Source: Pseudomonas fluorescens (GTDB lineage: Bacteria > Pseudomonadota > Gammaproteobacteria > Pseudomonadales > Pseudomonadaceae). Taken from it: 64,000 nt of DNA. Below the pieces are notes generated by a model. The model ran no database searches. It was not told where the DNA came from and was given only the letters and a program-made list of their open reading frames with translations. Every line of letters begins with the position of its first letter. Within the stretch, counting starts at the first letter, position 1. The stretch is from assembly GCF_001623525.1 (NCBI RefSeq), contig NZ_CP015225.1:5716501-5780500 (forward strand), written 5' to 3'. Of this stretch, positions 1-8,769 are shown piece after piece. The translations under genes and the position numbers were made by a program.

Positions 1-2
1 TA

Positions 3-317
3 GGGTGGAGTACCGATCTATTTTTGCATGCTAAAGATAATCGAAATCCGCCTAGTATTTATGTAAGTACAACCCCTTCAAAGACAGAGGCAATAAAATT
101 CGCGACTGGTTTTGGATATGAGCGTGGATACGTATATGTGTTAAAAAATGTGCCGGGTATTGATGTGAATAAGAAACTAGGTGTCATGTCGCCGCATCGA
201 AGGGAGGTGGAAATAGCTGTGCCCGGAGGGATTGATAGAAAAGATATAGTAGGGGCAACCCCAGTGAATGAAGATGGAACCTATGTAGGATACTCGATAC
301 CTAATTTTGACAGGTGA
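3..317 (+). CDS. C-terminal tip of a polymorphic toxin, ADP-ribosyltransferase-like (5' part outside window)
   Basis: The frame is open to the left edge of the window, so this is the 3' end of a larger gene and the TTG at 24 is not a real start. Visible ART features are a YVSTT segment (the conserved S-T-S/T strand) near 60-74, an alternating segment rich in FATGFGYERGYVYV, and a REVEIAV segment whose two Glu codons (204-206 and 210-212) form an E-x-E pair as in arginine-type ADP-ribosyltransferases. The leading GWSTDLFLHA resembles the early strand of secreted ART toxins. The base composition is AT-rich, unlike the core genes. It is followed 4 bp later by a small acidic gene, the usual toxin-immunity layout. 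The delivery module (RHS, T6SS or contact-dependent) lies outside the window and is unknown. Confidence 0.6.
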   Translation, partial: GWSTDLFLHAKDNRNPPSIYVSTTPSKTEAIKFATGFGYERGYVYVLKNVPGIDVNKKLGVMSPHRREVEIAVPGGIDRKDIVGATPVNEDGTYVGYSIPNFDR

Positions 318-321
318 TGAT

Positions 322-708
322 ATGACCTCTAGAGAGGTGGCAATTGAAGTTGATGGCGTCGTTAAGAGCGCGATTTTTGAATGTGACCGAAAAATTATGG
401 CTATGACTGTAACGATGCCAGATGGATTGGTAAAAAGTTACACCGCGACGGATTTATACTTTTGTCTGGGGATGGTTAGAAAAGATTTTCCGGATGTGAA
501 ATTTTTATGCAAGGGAGCCAAAATTAATGTGCACCCCTCGAGAATGTCTTCGCAAATGTCTGGTGGCGTAGTGGCCTACGAAGTTCGCTGGGGTGAGCCT
601 GCGGATGATAATGACATAGTAAATATTTTCGACTATGAAGATCAAAATTTAACCAATGATATCGATGAGCAGGCAGATTATTACGAGCGATGGATGAGCT
701 CTCTTTGA
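322..708 (+). CDS. Probable cognate immunity protein
   Basis: A 128-residue protein starting at the ATG at 322, four bases after the toxin stop; the alternative TTG at 307 would overlap the toxin. It is acidic, especially toward the C-terminus (runs of Asp/Glu around DYEDQNLTNDIDEQADYYE), has no signal peptide or membrane segment, and is AT-rich like the upstream toxin tip. I do not recognise a named family. The immunity role is inferred only from position directly behind a toxin C-terminal domain and from size and charge typical of cytosolic immunity proteins. Confidence 0.5.
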   Translation: MTSREVAIEVDGVVKSAIFECDRKIMAMTVTMPDGLVKSYTATDLYFCLGMVRKDFPDVKFLCKGAKINVHPSRMSSQMSGGVVAYEVRWGEPADDNDIVNIFDYEDQNLTNDIDEQADYYERWMSSL

Positions 709-751
709 CAGCCGATGGTTAGACTGCATAGCCAAAATCAATGCAACCCAA

Positions 752-779
752 TGTGGGAGCGAGCTTGCTCGCTCCCACA
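752..779. repeat. Perfect REP palindrome
   Basis: TGTGGGAGCGAGC and its exact reverse complement flank a TT dinucleotide, giving a 13-bp-arm hairpin in the 233-bp gap between the immunity gene and the PLP enzyme. This is the first of many copies of the same REP family in the window. Nothing else recognisable lies in the gap. Confidence 0.85.
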
Positions 780-941
780 GGTTCATCGGTGATTCGCCGG
801 TCGCTATTCGCCTCCAGCCATTAAAAAAACCACCCCTTTGGCACCGATAACATCGTTTCTCGGTCGCGCGGCTTTTCCCTATATTGGCCCTCAGATCCGG
901 TGGATGGCTCAACATCCACCCCCTCAGTGTGAGTAGCCTCA

Positions 942-2195
942 ATGAACAATAAACCTGACAGCACAGGGCTTGATAATGCGGGAGCAGGAACCCGGGCGGT
1001 TTGGGGTGGGGAGCAGGTCAGGCACCCCTACAACGCCACGCAAACCCCCATCGTGGCCAGCGCCGCGTACGGTTACGACGACATCGACGTCTGGTACGAC
1101 GTCGCCTTGGGCAAGGCCCCCGGTTTTATTTACAGCCGCATGAGCAACCCGACCGTCGAGACCCTCGAAGCCAAGATTCGCGAGTTGGAAATGGCCGAGT
1201 CCGCCGTGGCCTTCAGCAGCGGCATGGCGGCGATCAGCAGCGTGCTCTACACCTTCCTGGCCCATGGCGATCGCGTGGTGTCGACCAAGGACAGTTACGG
1301 CGGCACCAACAAGATCTTCGAAGAGTTCCTGCCGCGCACCGGCGTGGCGGTGACCTTGTGCGAGACCTTCGATCACGACGATCTGGAGCGTGAAATCGCC
1401 AAGGGTTGCCAGGTGCTCTACCTGGAAACCCCCACCAACCCCACCCTGAAAATCCTCGACATCCCGCGCCTGGTGGCAGCGGCCAAGCGTGTCGGTGCCG
1501 TGGTCGTGGCCGATAACACCTTCGCCACGCCGCTGAACCAGAGCCCATTGGCCTTGGGGGTGGACGTGGTGATTCATAGCGCGACCAAGTTCCTCAGCGG
1601 CCATGGCGATGTGCTCGGTGGCCTGGTGTGTGGCAGCGAAGCCTTGATGGCCCAGGTGCGGCATTATCGGGAAATCAACGGCGCGAGCCTTGACCCGTTC
1701 TCGGCCTACCTGATCATCCGTGGCATGAAGACCCTGGCACTGCGCATGCGTCAGCAGCAACACAGCGCCCGGGCCCTGGCCGAATTTCTCTGCACCGAAC
1801 CGTTGGTGGAGGCGGTGAATTATCCCGGCTTGCCCAGCCACCCGAACCACGCCGTGGCTTGCGCGCAGATGTCCGGTTTCGGCGCCATCGTCAGTTTTGT
1901 CCTGGTCGGTGGCATGGACACGGTCAAATTGCTGCTGCCACGCCTGCGCTTCGCCCATTGCGCGGGCAACCTGGGCGCGGTGGAAACCATCTACGGCCCG
2001 GCCCGTACCACCAGCCATGTCGAGAACACCTTGGAAGAACGCCTGGCCCTGGGCATCTCCGAAGGCTTGGTGCGGGTTTCGGTCGGCATCGAAGACACGG
2101 ACGATCTATTGGACGATCTGAAACAGGCCTTCGCCTTCGTCAAAAAGACCCTCACCCCGCAACTCAATGAAGCCCCTATCGAGACCGCAAGCTGA
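942..2195 (+). CDS. Cystathionine gamma-synthase family PLP enzyme
   Basis: A 417-residue fold-type I PLP enzyme of the Cys/Met metabolism family. Family signatures in order: YSRMSNPT near residue 60, the SSGMAAI phosphate-binding turn near 86, the ETPTNP segment near 155, ADNTFATP near 185, and SATKFLSGHGD near 210, which holds the Schiff-base Lys. The C-terminal SVGIEDTDDLLDDL motif is intact. Members catalyse gamma-replacement or gamma/beta-elimination on O-acyl-homoserine, cystathionine or methionine; the sequence alone does not separate synthase from lyase. It heads a block with a permease, LysR and Lrp regulators and a threonine-synthase paralogue, which suggests substrate-induced use of an amino acid rather than constitutive methionine synthesis (inference). 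Confidence 0.85.
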   Translation: MNNKPDSTGLDNAGAGTRAVWGGEQVRHPYNATQTPIVASAAYGYDDIDVWYDVALGKAPGFIYSRMSNPTVETLEAKIRELEMAESAVAFSSGMAAISSVLYTFLAHGDRVVSTKDSYGGTNKIFEEFLPRTGVAVTLCETFDHDDLEREIAKGCQVLYLETPTNPTLKILDIPRLVAAAKRVGAVVVADNTFATPLNQSPLALGVDVVIHSATKFLSGHGDVLGGLVCGSEALMAQVRHYREINGASLDPFSAYLIIRGMKTLALRMRQQQHSARALAEFLCTEPLVEAVNYPGLPSHPNHAVACAQMSGFGAIVSFVLVGGMDTVKLLLPRLRFAHCAGNLGAVETIYGPARTTSHVENTLEERLALGISEGLVRVSVGIEDTDDLLDDLKQAFAFVKKTLTPQLNEAPIETAS

Positions 2196-2346
2196 AGTTT
2201 GAAAGTTGGTACCCCGCCACAAGGCTGTGAGTGGGGCGTTCATGAATAGGAATAATAATAAAGCTTAGTGGCGATGCACTTTTACTCTGCCCAATAACTT
2301 GTCGCGGACGTTAATGCGCGCCCTAACAACTTTCATGAGAACAACC

Positions 2347-3777
2347 ATGTCCATAAAAGAACAACAACTTAATACGCGTGCCGGTTTTAAACAGGAAATG
2401 CAGACGCGCCATATTGTCATGTTGGCACTAGGCGGCGTCATCGGTACCGGGCTGTTTCTCACGTCCGGGTATACCGTCAACCAGGCCGGCCCCATGGGCG
2501 CGGTGATCGCCTACATCATTGGCGCGCTGATGGTCTACATGGTGATGATGTGCCTGGGGGAACTGGCGGTGCAGATGCCGGAAACCGGTTCGTTCAGCAC
2601 CTACGCCACACGGTTTCTAGGCCCGGGCACCGGCTACACCGTGGCCTGGCTGTATTGGCTGACGTGGACGGTGGCCATCGGTTCCGAATTCACCGCTGCC
2701 GGCATCCTCATGTCGCGCTGGTTTCCCGACACACCGGTGTGGATCTGGAGCGCGCTGTTCGCCGGCGTGGTGTTCCTCTCCAACGTGATTTCGGTGCGTT
2801 TGTTCGCCGAGACCGAGTTCTGGTTGTCGTTGATCAAAGTGTTGACCGTGGTGGTGTTCCTGCTGATTGGCGGTGGCGCGATTCTTGGCCTGTTGAACAT
2901 CGACCAGGCCCACAGCATCGGCTTGAGCAACTTCACCCGCGAAGGACTTTTTCCTACCGGTTTCATGCCGATTGCGATGACGCTGCTGGCGGTGTCCTTC
3001 GCGTTTTCCGGCACTGAACTGATCGGCATCGCCGCCGGTGAAACCAAGGACCCGCAACGCAATGTACCGCGGGCCATCCGCACCACGGTGCTGCGCCTGG
3101 CGGTGTTTTTCGTCGGGACCATTTTTGTCCTGGCGACACTGCTGCCCCGCGAGCAAGCCGGTCTGGTCGAAAGCCCCTTCGTCACAGTGTTCACCTACAT
3201 CGGCATTCCGTACTCGGCCGACATCATGAACTTCGTGATCATCAGCGCCCTGTTGTCGGCGGCCAACTCCGGGTTGTACGCCGCCTCGCGGATGCTCTGG
3301 ACCCTCAGCGACCAAGGCCACCTGCCCAAGCAGTTCTCGGCCCTGACCCGCATGGGCACGCCGCTCAACGCGATCATCGTCAGCATGGCCGGCGGCGCCG
3401 CTTCGTTGCTCAGCAGCGTGTTTGCCGCCGACACCATCTACCTGGCGCTGGTGTCGATTTCCGGCCTGGCCGTGGTGGTGGTGTGGATGAGCATCGCCGC
3501 GAGCCAGATCGCTTTCCGGCGTCACTATGTGGCCAACGGCGGCGACATTCGCAAACTCAAGTTCCGGGTTCGCGGCTATCCGTGGGTGCCGCTGGGGGCG
3601 CTGGTGTGCTGCAGCCTGGCGTGCATCGGGATCGCCTTCGACCCTGAACAACGGGTGGCGCTGTACTTCGGCTTGCCGTTCATCGCCTGGTGTTACTTCG
3701 TGTATTACATTACCCGCAAAAGCCGCGAGCGACGCTTGTCGGTTGCCTTCGTGGCACAACCGTCCGACGCGTTCTAA
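2347..3777 (+). CDS. Amino acid permease of the APC superfamily (AAT family)
   Basis: The call is a 476-residue inner-membrane proton-coupled permease. The N-terminus carries the family signature [17 protein letters not shown], followed by about 12 hydrophobic segments, the [17 protein letters not shown] consensus loop near the middle and a [12 protein letters not shown] segment near residue 315. I prefer the ATG at 2347 (GAGA at 2337-2340) over in-frame ATGs at 2299 and 2335, because the family N-terminus begins just after it. Relatives carry lysine, GABA, proline, S-methylmethionine or aromatic amino acids, so the substrate is not predictable. Its place between the PLP enzyme and the LysR regulator suggests it imports the substrate of this cluster. 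Confidence 0.88.
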   Translation: MSIKEQQLNTRAGFKQEMQTRHIVMLALGGVIGTGLFLTSGYTVNQAGPMGAVIAYIIGALMVYMVMMCLGELAVQMPETGSFSTYATRFLGPGTGYTVAWLYWLTWTVAIGSEFTAAGILMSRWFPDTPVWIWSALFAGVVFLSNVISVRLFAETEFWLSLIKVLTVVVFLLIGGGAILGLLNIDQAHSIGLSNFTREGLFPTGFMPIAMTLLAVSFAFSGTELIGIAAGETKDPQRNVPRAIRTTVLRLAVFFVGTIFVLATLLPREQAGLVESPFVTVFTYIGIPYSADIMNFVIISALLSAANSGLYAASRMLWTLSDQGHLPKQFSALTRMGTPLNAIIVSMAGGAASLLSSVFAADTIYLALVSISGLAVVVVWMSIAASQIAFRRHYVANGGDIRKLKFRVRGYPWVPLGALVCCSLACIGIAFDPEQRVALYFGLPFIAWCYFVYYITRKSRERRLSVAFVAQPSDAF

Positions 3778-3836
3778 GGCGCGTCGACGGGGCGGGCAAA
3801 CGTGCCCGGTGCGTGGGGGTCAACGAGGTCCAGATC

Positions 3837-4721
3837 ATGAAGCAAAAAACGTTGCCCCCGTTGAATTGGCTGCGGGCATTCGAAGTGTCGGCCCGCTGCC
3901 TGAACTTCACCCACGCCGCCGACGAGCTGTTTTTGACCCAGGGCGCGGTCAGCCAGCAGATCCGCCAATTGGAAAGTCACCTGGGGGTGGCGCTGTTCAA
4001 GCGCTTGCCCCGTGGCCTGGGCCTGACCGAGGAGGGCCAGGCCTACCTGCCGGTGGTGCAGGACGCGATCACGCGACTGGCGGTGGGCACCAACGAGATC
4101 TTTGGCCAGCACAAGCGCCGGCCAATCAAGGTGCGCGGCAGCCTGGCGTTCTTCGTGCACTGGCTGGCACCGAAACTGGTGGATTTTCGCCAGGTGCATC
4201 CGCACGTCGACATCCGCTACATCAGCAACATCTGGGTCAAGGAACTGGACGGCGAGGACGACATGGAAATTCGCTGGGGCCACGGTCAATGGCCCGGCCT
4301 GGTGTCGCAACGCCTGACCTGGGACACCTTGTTCCCGGTGTGTTCGCCAGCCTTGATGACGACGCTGAAGGTGCCGGCGGACGTGGCCAAGCATCCATTG
4401 CTGCACGTGCTGGGCTACGAAGAGGGCTGGGGTTACTGGCTGAAAATGGTCGGTGCCGACTCGGTGGATTCCTCGACCGGCATGCAGTTCGACACGCTGG
4501 TCTGCACCTTGCGCATGGCTGAACTGGGGCAGGGCATCGCCCTGGCGCGGTCGTCGATGGTGAGTGACATGCTCGGCGACGGGCGCCTGGTCGAACCCTT
4601 CGCCCAGCGCATCGAGGCCAGCGAATCGTTTTACCTGGTGCGCAGTTCCGGGGCCGAGCAACACCCGGACGCGGCGCGGTTTTCCACCTGGCTGGTGGAG
4701 CAGGCGCATCGTTTCAAGTGA
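3837..4721 (+). CDS. LysR-type transcriptional regulator (GcvA-like)
   Basis: The product has 294 residues. The N-terminal winged helix-turn-helix reads LRAFEVSARCLNFTHAADEL, then QGAVSQQIRQLE, the standard LysR recognition region at residues 10-60, with the GcvA-like extended start MKQKTLPPLNWL. The rest is a periplasmic-binding-protein-like effector domain. The longer open frame upstream overlaps the permease and is not needed. It lies 59 bp after the permease and 30 bp before the threonine-synthase paralogue on the same strand, so it may be co-transcribed and act on the block. The effector is unknown. A divergent target promoter, common for LysR proteins, is absent. Confidence 0.88.
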   Translation: MKQKTLPPLNWLRAFEVSARCLNFTHAADELFLTQGAVSQQIRQLESHLGVALFKRLPRGLGLTEEGQAYLPVVQDAITRLAVGTNEIFGQHKRRPIKVRGSLAFFVHWLAPKLVDFRQVHPHVDIRYISNIWVKELDGEDDMEIRWGHGQWPGLVSQRLTWDTLFPVCSPALMTTLKVPADVAKHPLLHVLGYEEGWGYWLKMVGADSVDSSTGMQFDTLVCTLRMAELGQGIALARSSMVSDMLGDGRLVEPFAQRIEASESFYLVRSSGAEQHPDAARFSTWLVEQAHRFK

Positions 4722-4751
4722 GCCGTTTCAAGTGAATATCCGGAGTTGACC

Positions 4752-6116
4752 ATGCGCTATGTGAGTACCCGAAATTCAGCCGTGCAGGTCGATTTCGAAA
4801 AGGTTGTGCTGTCGGCCATCGCCGAGGACGGCGGGCTGTTCGTCCCCGTCGAACTGCCGCCGTTCGAACCCCAGGACATCGCCAACTGGTCGACACTGTC
4901 CTACGACGAACTGGCCTATCGAGTGATGCGTCCGTTCGTGGGCGAGGCGATCCCCGAGGCCGATTTCAAGCGGGTGCTCAAGGAGGCCGGCAGCCAGTTC
5001 AGCCATCGCTCCCTGGCGCCGTTGCATCAGGTGGATCGCAATGAGTGGGTCCTGGAATTGTTCCATGGGCCGACCCGCTCCTCGAAGGATTTTGCCGCGC
5101 AATTGCAGGCGCGGCTGGTGCAGTACTTTTTGCGCAAACGCGGGCGCCGTGCCGTGGTGGTCGGTGTCACCAACGGCGACACCGGCCTGGCCGCCATCGA
5201 GGCCTTCAAGCACTGCGACGAGACCGATGTGGTGGTGATTTATCCTGAGGCCGGTGTACCGCAAGACCAGCTTCAAGACCTGCAAGCGACGGCCCATCCG
5301 CGGGTTCATCAAGTGGCCGTCGATGGCAGTTTTGATGACTGCCAGACCCTGGTCACCCAATTGTTCCGACAGCATGAGGCGATCAGTTTCAATTCCAGCA
5401 ACTGGGTCAGCGTCATGGCGCAGTTGGTGTTTTATTTCCATGCCGTGCTGCAACTGGGCGGCGGTCAGCGGCCCATCGGTTTCAGCGTGCCGGCGGCGAG
5501 CTTTGCCGAAGTCTATGCCGGCTACATCGCGCAGAAGATGGGCTTGCCCATCACGCAGATGATTGTTGCGACCAATCAGAATGACGCGCTGCATCAGTTC
5601 TTTTTGAAGAACCATTACTCGCGATTGCGCGCCAGCAAGACCCTGTCGCCGGCCATGGATTTGTCGATTTTTTCCAACCTGGAGCGGTTTCTCTGGGAGC
5701 TCTATGGGCACGACGACCAGGCCGTGAGCGCACTGATGCACACCTTCGAAACCCACGGCGAAATGACCATCGCCAACGAGTTCTGGCTACAGGCGCGGAT
5801 GATCATCGACTCGTACGCGGTCAGCGATGAGCAGACGCTGGAGGAAATCACCTCGCTGCATCGCGACACCGGCTACGTCATCGACCCCCACACCGCCACC
5901 GGCGTGCTCGCGGCGCGCTTGTATCGGCGCAGCCTGGTGGCGCCGATGGTGACCTTGGGCGAGATCTCCCCGGTCAAATCGGCGGTGTTGCTCGACGAGT
6001 TGGGGATCCACATCGCGGCGCGACAACGCCCGGTTTCCGAGCATGGCCCGGCGCAGATTCATCGCCTCCAGCCGGACGACCTCGGTGCCCTCCATCAACT
6101 GCTCGGCGCCCTGTAA
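4752..6116 (+). CDS. Threonine synthase-like PLP enzyme (divergent ThrC paralogue)
   Basis: A 454-residue fold-type II PLP protein. It keeps the ThrC N-terminus MRYVSTRN, an ELFHGPT...KDF segment near residue 105 whose Lys should bind PLP, and a NGDTGLAA phosphate loop near 143, and ends at usual ThrC length. It departs from typical ThrC at the PLP-lysine motif (RSS where LAF is usual before KD) and at the loop (TNGDTG rather than TSGDTG). The start at 4752 is preceded by CGGAG; the TTG at 4746 is less likely. Threonine synthase converts O-phospho-homoserine to threonine. Here the divergence and the catabolic-looking neighbours suggest a specialised paralogue (inference). Confidence 0.75.
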   Translation: MRYVSTRNSAVQVDFEKVVLSAIAEDGGLFVPVELPPFEPQDIANWSTLSYDELAYRVMRPFVGEAIPEADFKRVLKEAGSQFSHRSLAPLHQVDRNEWVLELFHGPTRSSKDFAAQLQARLVQYFLRKRGRRAVVVGVTNGDTGLAAIEAFKHCDETDVVVIYPEAGVPQDQLQDLQATAHPRVHQVAVDGSFDDCQTLVTQLFRQHEAISFNSSNWVSVMAQLVFYFHAVLQLGGGQRPIGFSVPAASFAEVYAGYIAQKMGLPITQMIVATNQNDALHQFFLKNHYSRLRASKTLSPAMDLSIFSNLERFLWELYGHDDQAVSALMHTFETHGEMTIANEFWLQARMIIDSYAVSDEQTLEEITSLHRDTGYVIDPHTATGVLAARLYRRSLVAPMVTLGEISPVKSAVLLDELGIHIAARQRPVSEHGPAQIHRLQPDDLGALHQLLGAL

Positions 6117-6127
6117 CCGGAGGCCCC

Positions 6128-6565
6128 ATGAAGCGAATTCTCGACCCCCTCGACGAACGCATCATCGCCGAACTGCGCCTCAACGCCCGCGCCGCCCACG
6201 CCGAACTGGCGGCCAAGGTCAACCTCTCGCGCAACGCCGTGCGCCAACGCATCGAACGCCTCGAACGCGACGGCGCGATCCAGGGCTACACCGTGCGCAC
6301 CGGGGAGGGCGCGCAAGCGTCGTCGAACATCAACGCGGTGATCTTCGTCTACCGCTACGACCGCATGCGCGGTGCCGAGGTGTTGCAAGCGTTGCAGGCC
6401 ATGCCGGAAGTGCTGCAGTGCGATGTGATGAGTGGCGAGTTCGATCTGATGCTGCGGGTGGGCGCGGCGAACCCGGAGCGGGTGCATAAAGTGTGGAAAG
6501 AGATCTCGGCGTTGCCGGGGGTGGAGAACACCGTGACGTCGTTCGTGCTGTCATCGGTGGTCTAG
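6128..6565 (+). CDS. Lrp/AsnC family transcriptional regulator
   Basis: The call is a 145-residue Lrp-type feast/famine regulator. The N-terminal HTH reads LDERIIAELRLNARAAHAELA then VNLSRNAVRQRIERLERDG (residues 7-55). The C-terminal RAM/AsnC ligand domain follows, with the typical LQCDVMSGEFDLMLRV strand. It begins 11 bp after the threonine-synthase paralogue and is probably co-transcribed with it. Lrp-type proteins often control amino-acid degradation genes next to them and sense the substrate, so it is a good candidate for the local regulator of the cluster and of the downstream homoserine dehydrogenase pair (inference). Confidence 0.9.
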   Translation: MKRILDPLDERIIAELRLNARAAHAELAAKVNLSRNAVRQRIERLERDGAIQGYTVRTGEGAQASSNINAVIFVYRYDRMRGAEVLQALQAMPEVLQCDVMSGEFDLMLRVGAANPERVHKVWKEISALPGVENTVTSFVLSSVV

Positions 6566-6603
6566 GCGCGCTATCCGCTGCTGATGCCCGCAGACGCCCC
6601 AGC

Positions 6604-7562
6604 CACCACAACCCCCGTGGCGAGGGAGCTTGCTCCCGCTGGGCTGCGAAGCAGCCCCAATCCGATTGACCGCAATCTACCTGACCCACCGCGCTGGCCA
6701 ATTCCAGGGGCTGCTGCGCAGCCCAGCGGGAGCAAGCTCCCTCGCCACAAGAGCGGCCGGCGGTGCGCCAGCCAAGCAGGTGGATTTCCTGACACCAATG
6801 GACCAGGCACCGAGAAAACCTGTGGGAGCGAGCTTGCTCGCGATAGCGGTACACCAGCCACCATCGATGTACCTGACCTGGCCCCATCGCGAGCAAGCTC
6901 GCACACAGGAGGAATGTGCCCAACCACCACAACCCCCGTGGCGAGGGAGCTTGCTCCCGCTGGGCTGCGAAGCAGCCCCAACCCGATTGACCGCAATCTA
7001 CCTGACCCACCGCGCTGGCCAATTGCAGGGGCCGCTGCGCAGCCCAACGGGAGCAAGCTCCCTCGCCACAAGAGCGGCCGGCGGCGCATCAGCCAAGCAG
7101 GTGCATGCCCAGCACCAATAGACCAAGCACTGGAAAACCTGTGGGAGCGAGCTTGCTCGCGATAGCGGTACACCAGCCACCATCGATGTACCTGACCTGG
7201 CCCCATCGCGAGCATGCTCGCACACAGGAGGAATGTGCCCAACCACCACAACCCCCGTGGCGAGGGAGCTTGCTCCCGCTGGGCTGCGAAGCAGCCCCAA
7301 CCCGATTGACCGCAATCTACCTGACCCACCGCAGAGGCCAACTCCAGGGGCCGCTGCGCAGCCCAACGGGAGCAAGCTCCCTCGCCACAAGAGCGGCCGG
7401 CGGTGCATCAGCCAAGCAGGTGCATGCCCAGCACCGATAGACCAAGCACTGAAAAAAACTGTGGGACCGAGCTTGCTCGCGATAGCAGTACACCAGCCGC
7501 AACTGATGTACCTGACCTGGCCCCATCGCGATCAAGCTCGCTCCCACAGGGGAATGTGCCTG
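6604..7562. repeat. Three-copy tandem array of a ~320-bp compound REP unit
   Basis: The gap between the Lrp gene and homoserine dehydrogenase consists of three head-to-tail copies, at about 6604-6924, 6925-7243 and 7244-7562 (spacing 321 and 319 bp). Each copy carries two inverted REP doublets. One is GTGGCGAGGGAGCTTGC... paired with its reverse complement, spaced by a short GACCGCAATCTACCTG segment. The other is TGTGGGAGCGAGCTTGC...GCGATAGCGG paired with a GCGAGCAAGCTCGC partner. Open frames here are translations of palindromes, not genes. Confidence 0.9.
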
Positions 7563-7710
7563 GCCAGTGGAACAAGCATGCTTACCGCTTTGCCCACCCC
7601 CTGGTCAAAACGCCCAAAAAATAGAGCAAATTGGCATATTTCACTGCCCAGCCCACCCCCCTAACCTAGATCCCAACAACCTCATCACCCGGATCAAGGA
7701 CATAACAAAA

Positions 7711-8769
7711 ATGACTGAATACAAACTGGCGCTGGTCGGCTTCGGCGGTGTGAACCGGGCATTGGCTCAACTGATTGCCGAGCGCAACCAGCAGTGGAAA
7801 ACCAACCTCGGCTTCACCCTGAAAATCGTCGGCGTGACCGACCTGTTCCTCGGTTCGGTGATGGACCGCCACGGCCTCGACGCCGCGTCGCTGGCCAAAC
7901 TGCCAACCACCCAAGGCGCCATGGCTCAACTGCCCGGCGGCACCGTCGACGCCCTCAACGAAGCCGTGATCAAAGACTGCGGCGCCGACATCATCGCCGA
8001 AGCCACCTTCACCAACCCGGTGGACGGCGAGCCCGCCACCTCGTTCTGCCGCTGGGCCCTGGAGCGCGGCAAGCACGTGGTCACCACTAACAAAGGCCCC
8101 ATCGCCCTGCACGGCGCCGAACTCAAAGCCCTGGCCCAGCGCAACAACGTCGCCTTCGAATACGAAGGTTCGGTCATGAGCGGCACCCCCGTCATTCGCC
8201 TCGCCAAACAATCCCTGGCCGGCAGCTCGATCACCGGTTTCGAAGGCATCCTCAACGGCACCTCCAACTTCGTCCTCACCTGCATGGAAGGCGGATCGGG
8301 ATTTGCCGAAGCAGTCAAAAAAGCCCAGGAACTGGGCTACGCCGAAGCCGACCCAACGGCGGATGTCGAAGGCCATGACGTGCGCCTCAAAGTCGTCATC
8401 CTTGCCAACGAACTGCTGGACGCCAAGCTCACCGTCAACGACGTCACCTGCCGCGGCATCTCCGCCCTCAGCCTCGCCGACATCGAAAAAGCCCGCCACG
8501 ACGGCGCCCGCTGGAAACTCATCGGCGCCGCCAGCCGCAACGCCGACGGCTCCATCAGCGCCAGCGTCGAACCGCGCCTGCTGAGCAACGACCACCCACT
8601 GGCGAGTGTGAGCGGCGCCACCAACGCCGTGTCGTTCACCTCGGAACTGCTCGGCGCCGTCACCGTCTCGGGCCCCGGCGCCGGCCGCACCGAAACCGCC
8701 TTCGCGCTGCTGTCGGACATCATTCACATCCACCAATCGGCAACCCGCAAACAGGAGCACAACCTGTGA
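7711..8769 (+). CDS. Homoserine dehydrogenase, short form without ACT domain
   Basis: This is a 352-residue NAD(P)-dependent homoserine dehydrogenase that interconverts L-aspartate 4-semialdehyde and L-homoserine. A Rossmann motif [11 protein letters not shown] sits near residue 9. [14 protein letters not shown] near 128 and the catalytic region [17 protein letters not shown] near 185, then [15 protein letters not shown] near 220, are standard. It ends without the ACT domain carried by the ~430-residue biosynthetic Hom of pseudomonads, so it should escape threonine feedback control. ATG 7711 is chosen because the upstream extension runs through the REP array. Its stop overlaps the next gene. 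A catabolic, homoserine-oxidising role is an inference from this architecture and context. Confidence 0.88.
   Translation: MTEYKLALVGFGGVNRALAQLIAERNQQWKTNLGFTLKIVGVTDLFLGSVMDRHGLDAASLAKLPTTQGAMAQLPGGTVDALNEAVIKDCGADIIAEATFTNPVDGEPATSFCRWALERGKHVVTTNKGPIALHGAELKALAQRNNVAFEYEGSVMSGTPVIRLAKQSLAGSSITGFEGILNGTSNFVLTCMEGGSGFAEAVKKAQELGYAEADPTADVEGHDVRLKVVILANELLDAKLTVNDVTCRGISALSLADIEKARHDGARWKLIGAASRNADGSISASVEPRLLSNDHPLASVSGATNAVSFTSELLGAVTVSGPGAGRTETAFALLSDIIHIHQSATRKQEHNL

Noticed and set aside
939..2018. 359-residue minus-strand frame
   Set aside because: Antisense to the cystathionine gamma-synthase-like gene; no family motif.
942..2195. Naming the gene metB, metZ or mdeA
   Set aside because: Motifs fix the family but not the reaction; context is ambiguous.
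2196..2260. Terminator after the PLP enzyme (CCCCGCCACA...TGTGAGTGGGG)
   Set aside because: The stem has internal mismatches and no T-run.
6604..7562. CRISPR array
   Set aside because: The period is 320 bp with palindromic content and no short repeats with unique spacers; no cas genes.
6584..7664. Several open frames of 130-260 residues on both strands
   Set aside because: They translate the repeated REP doublets; the protein repeats mirror the DNA palindromes.
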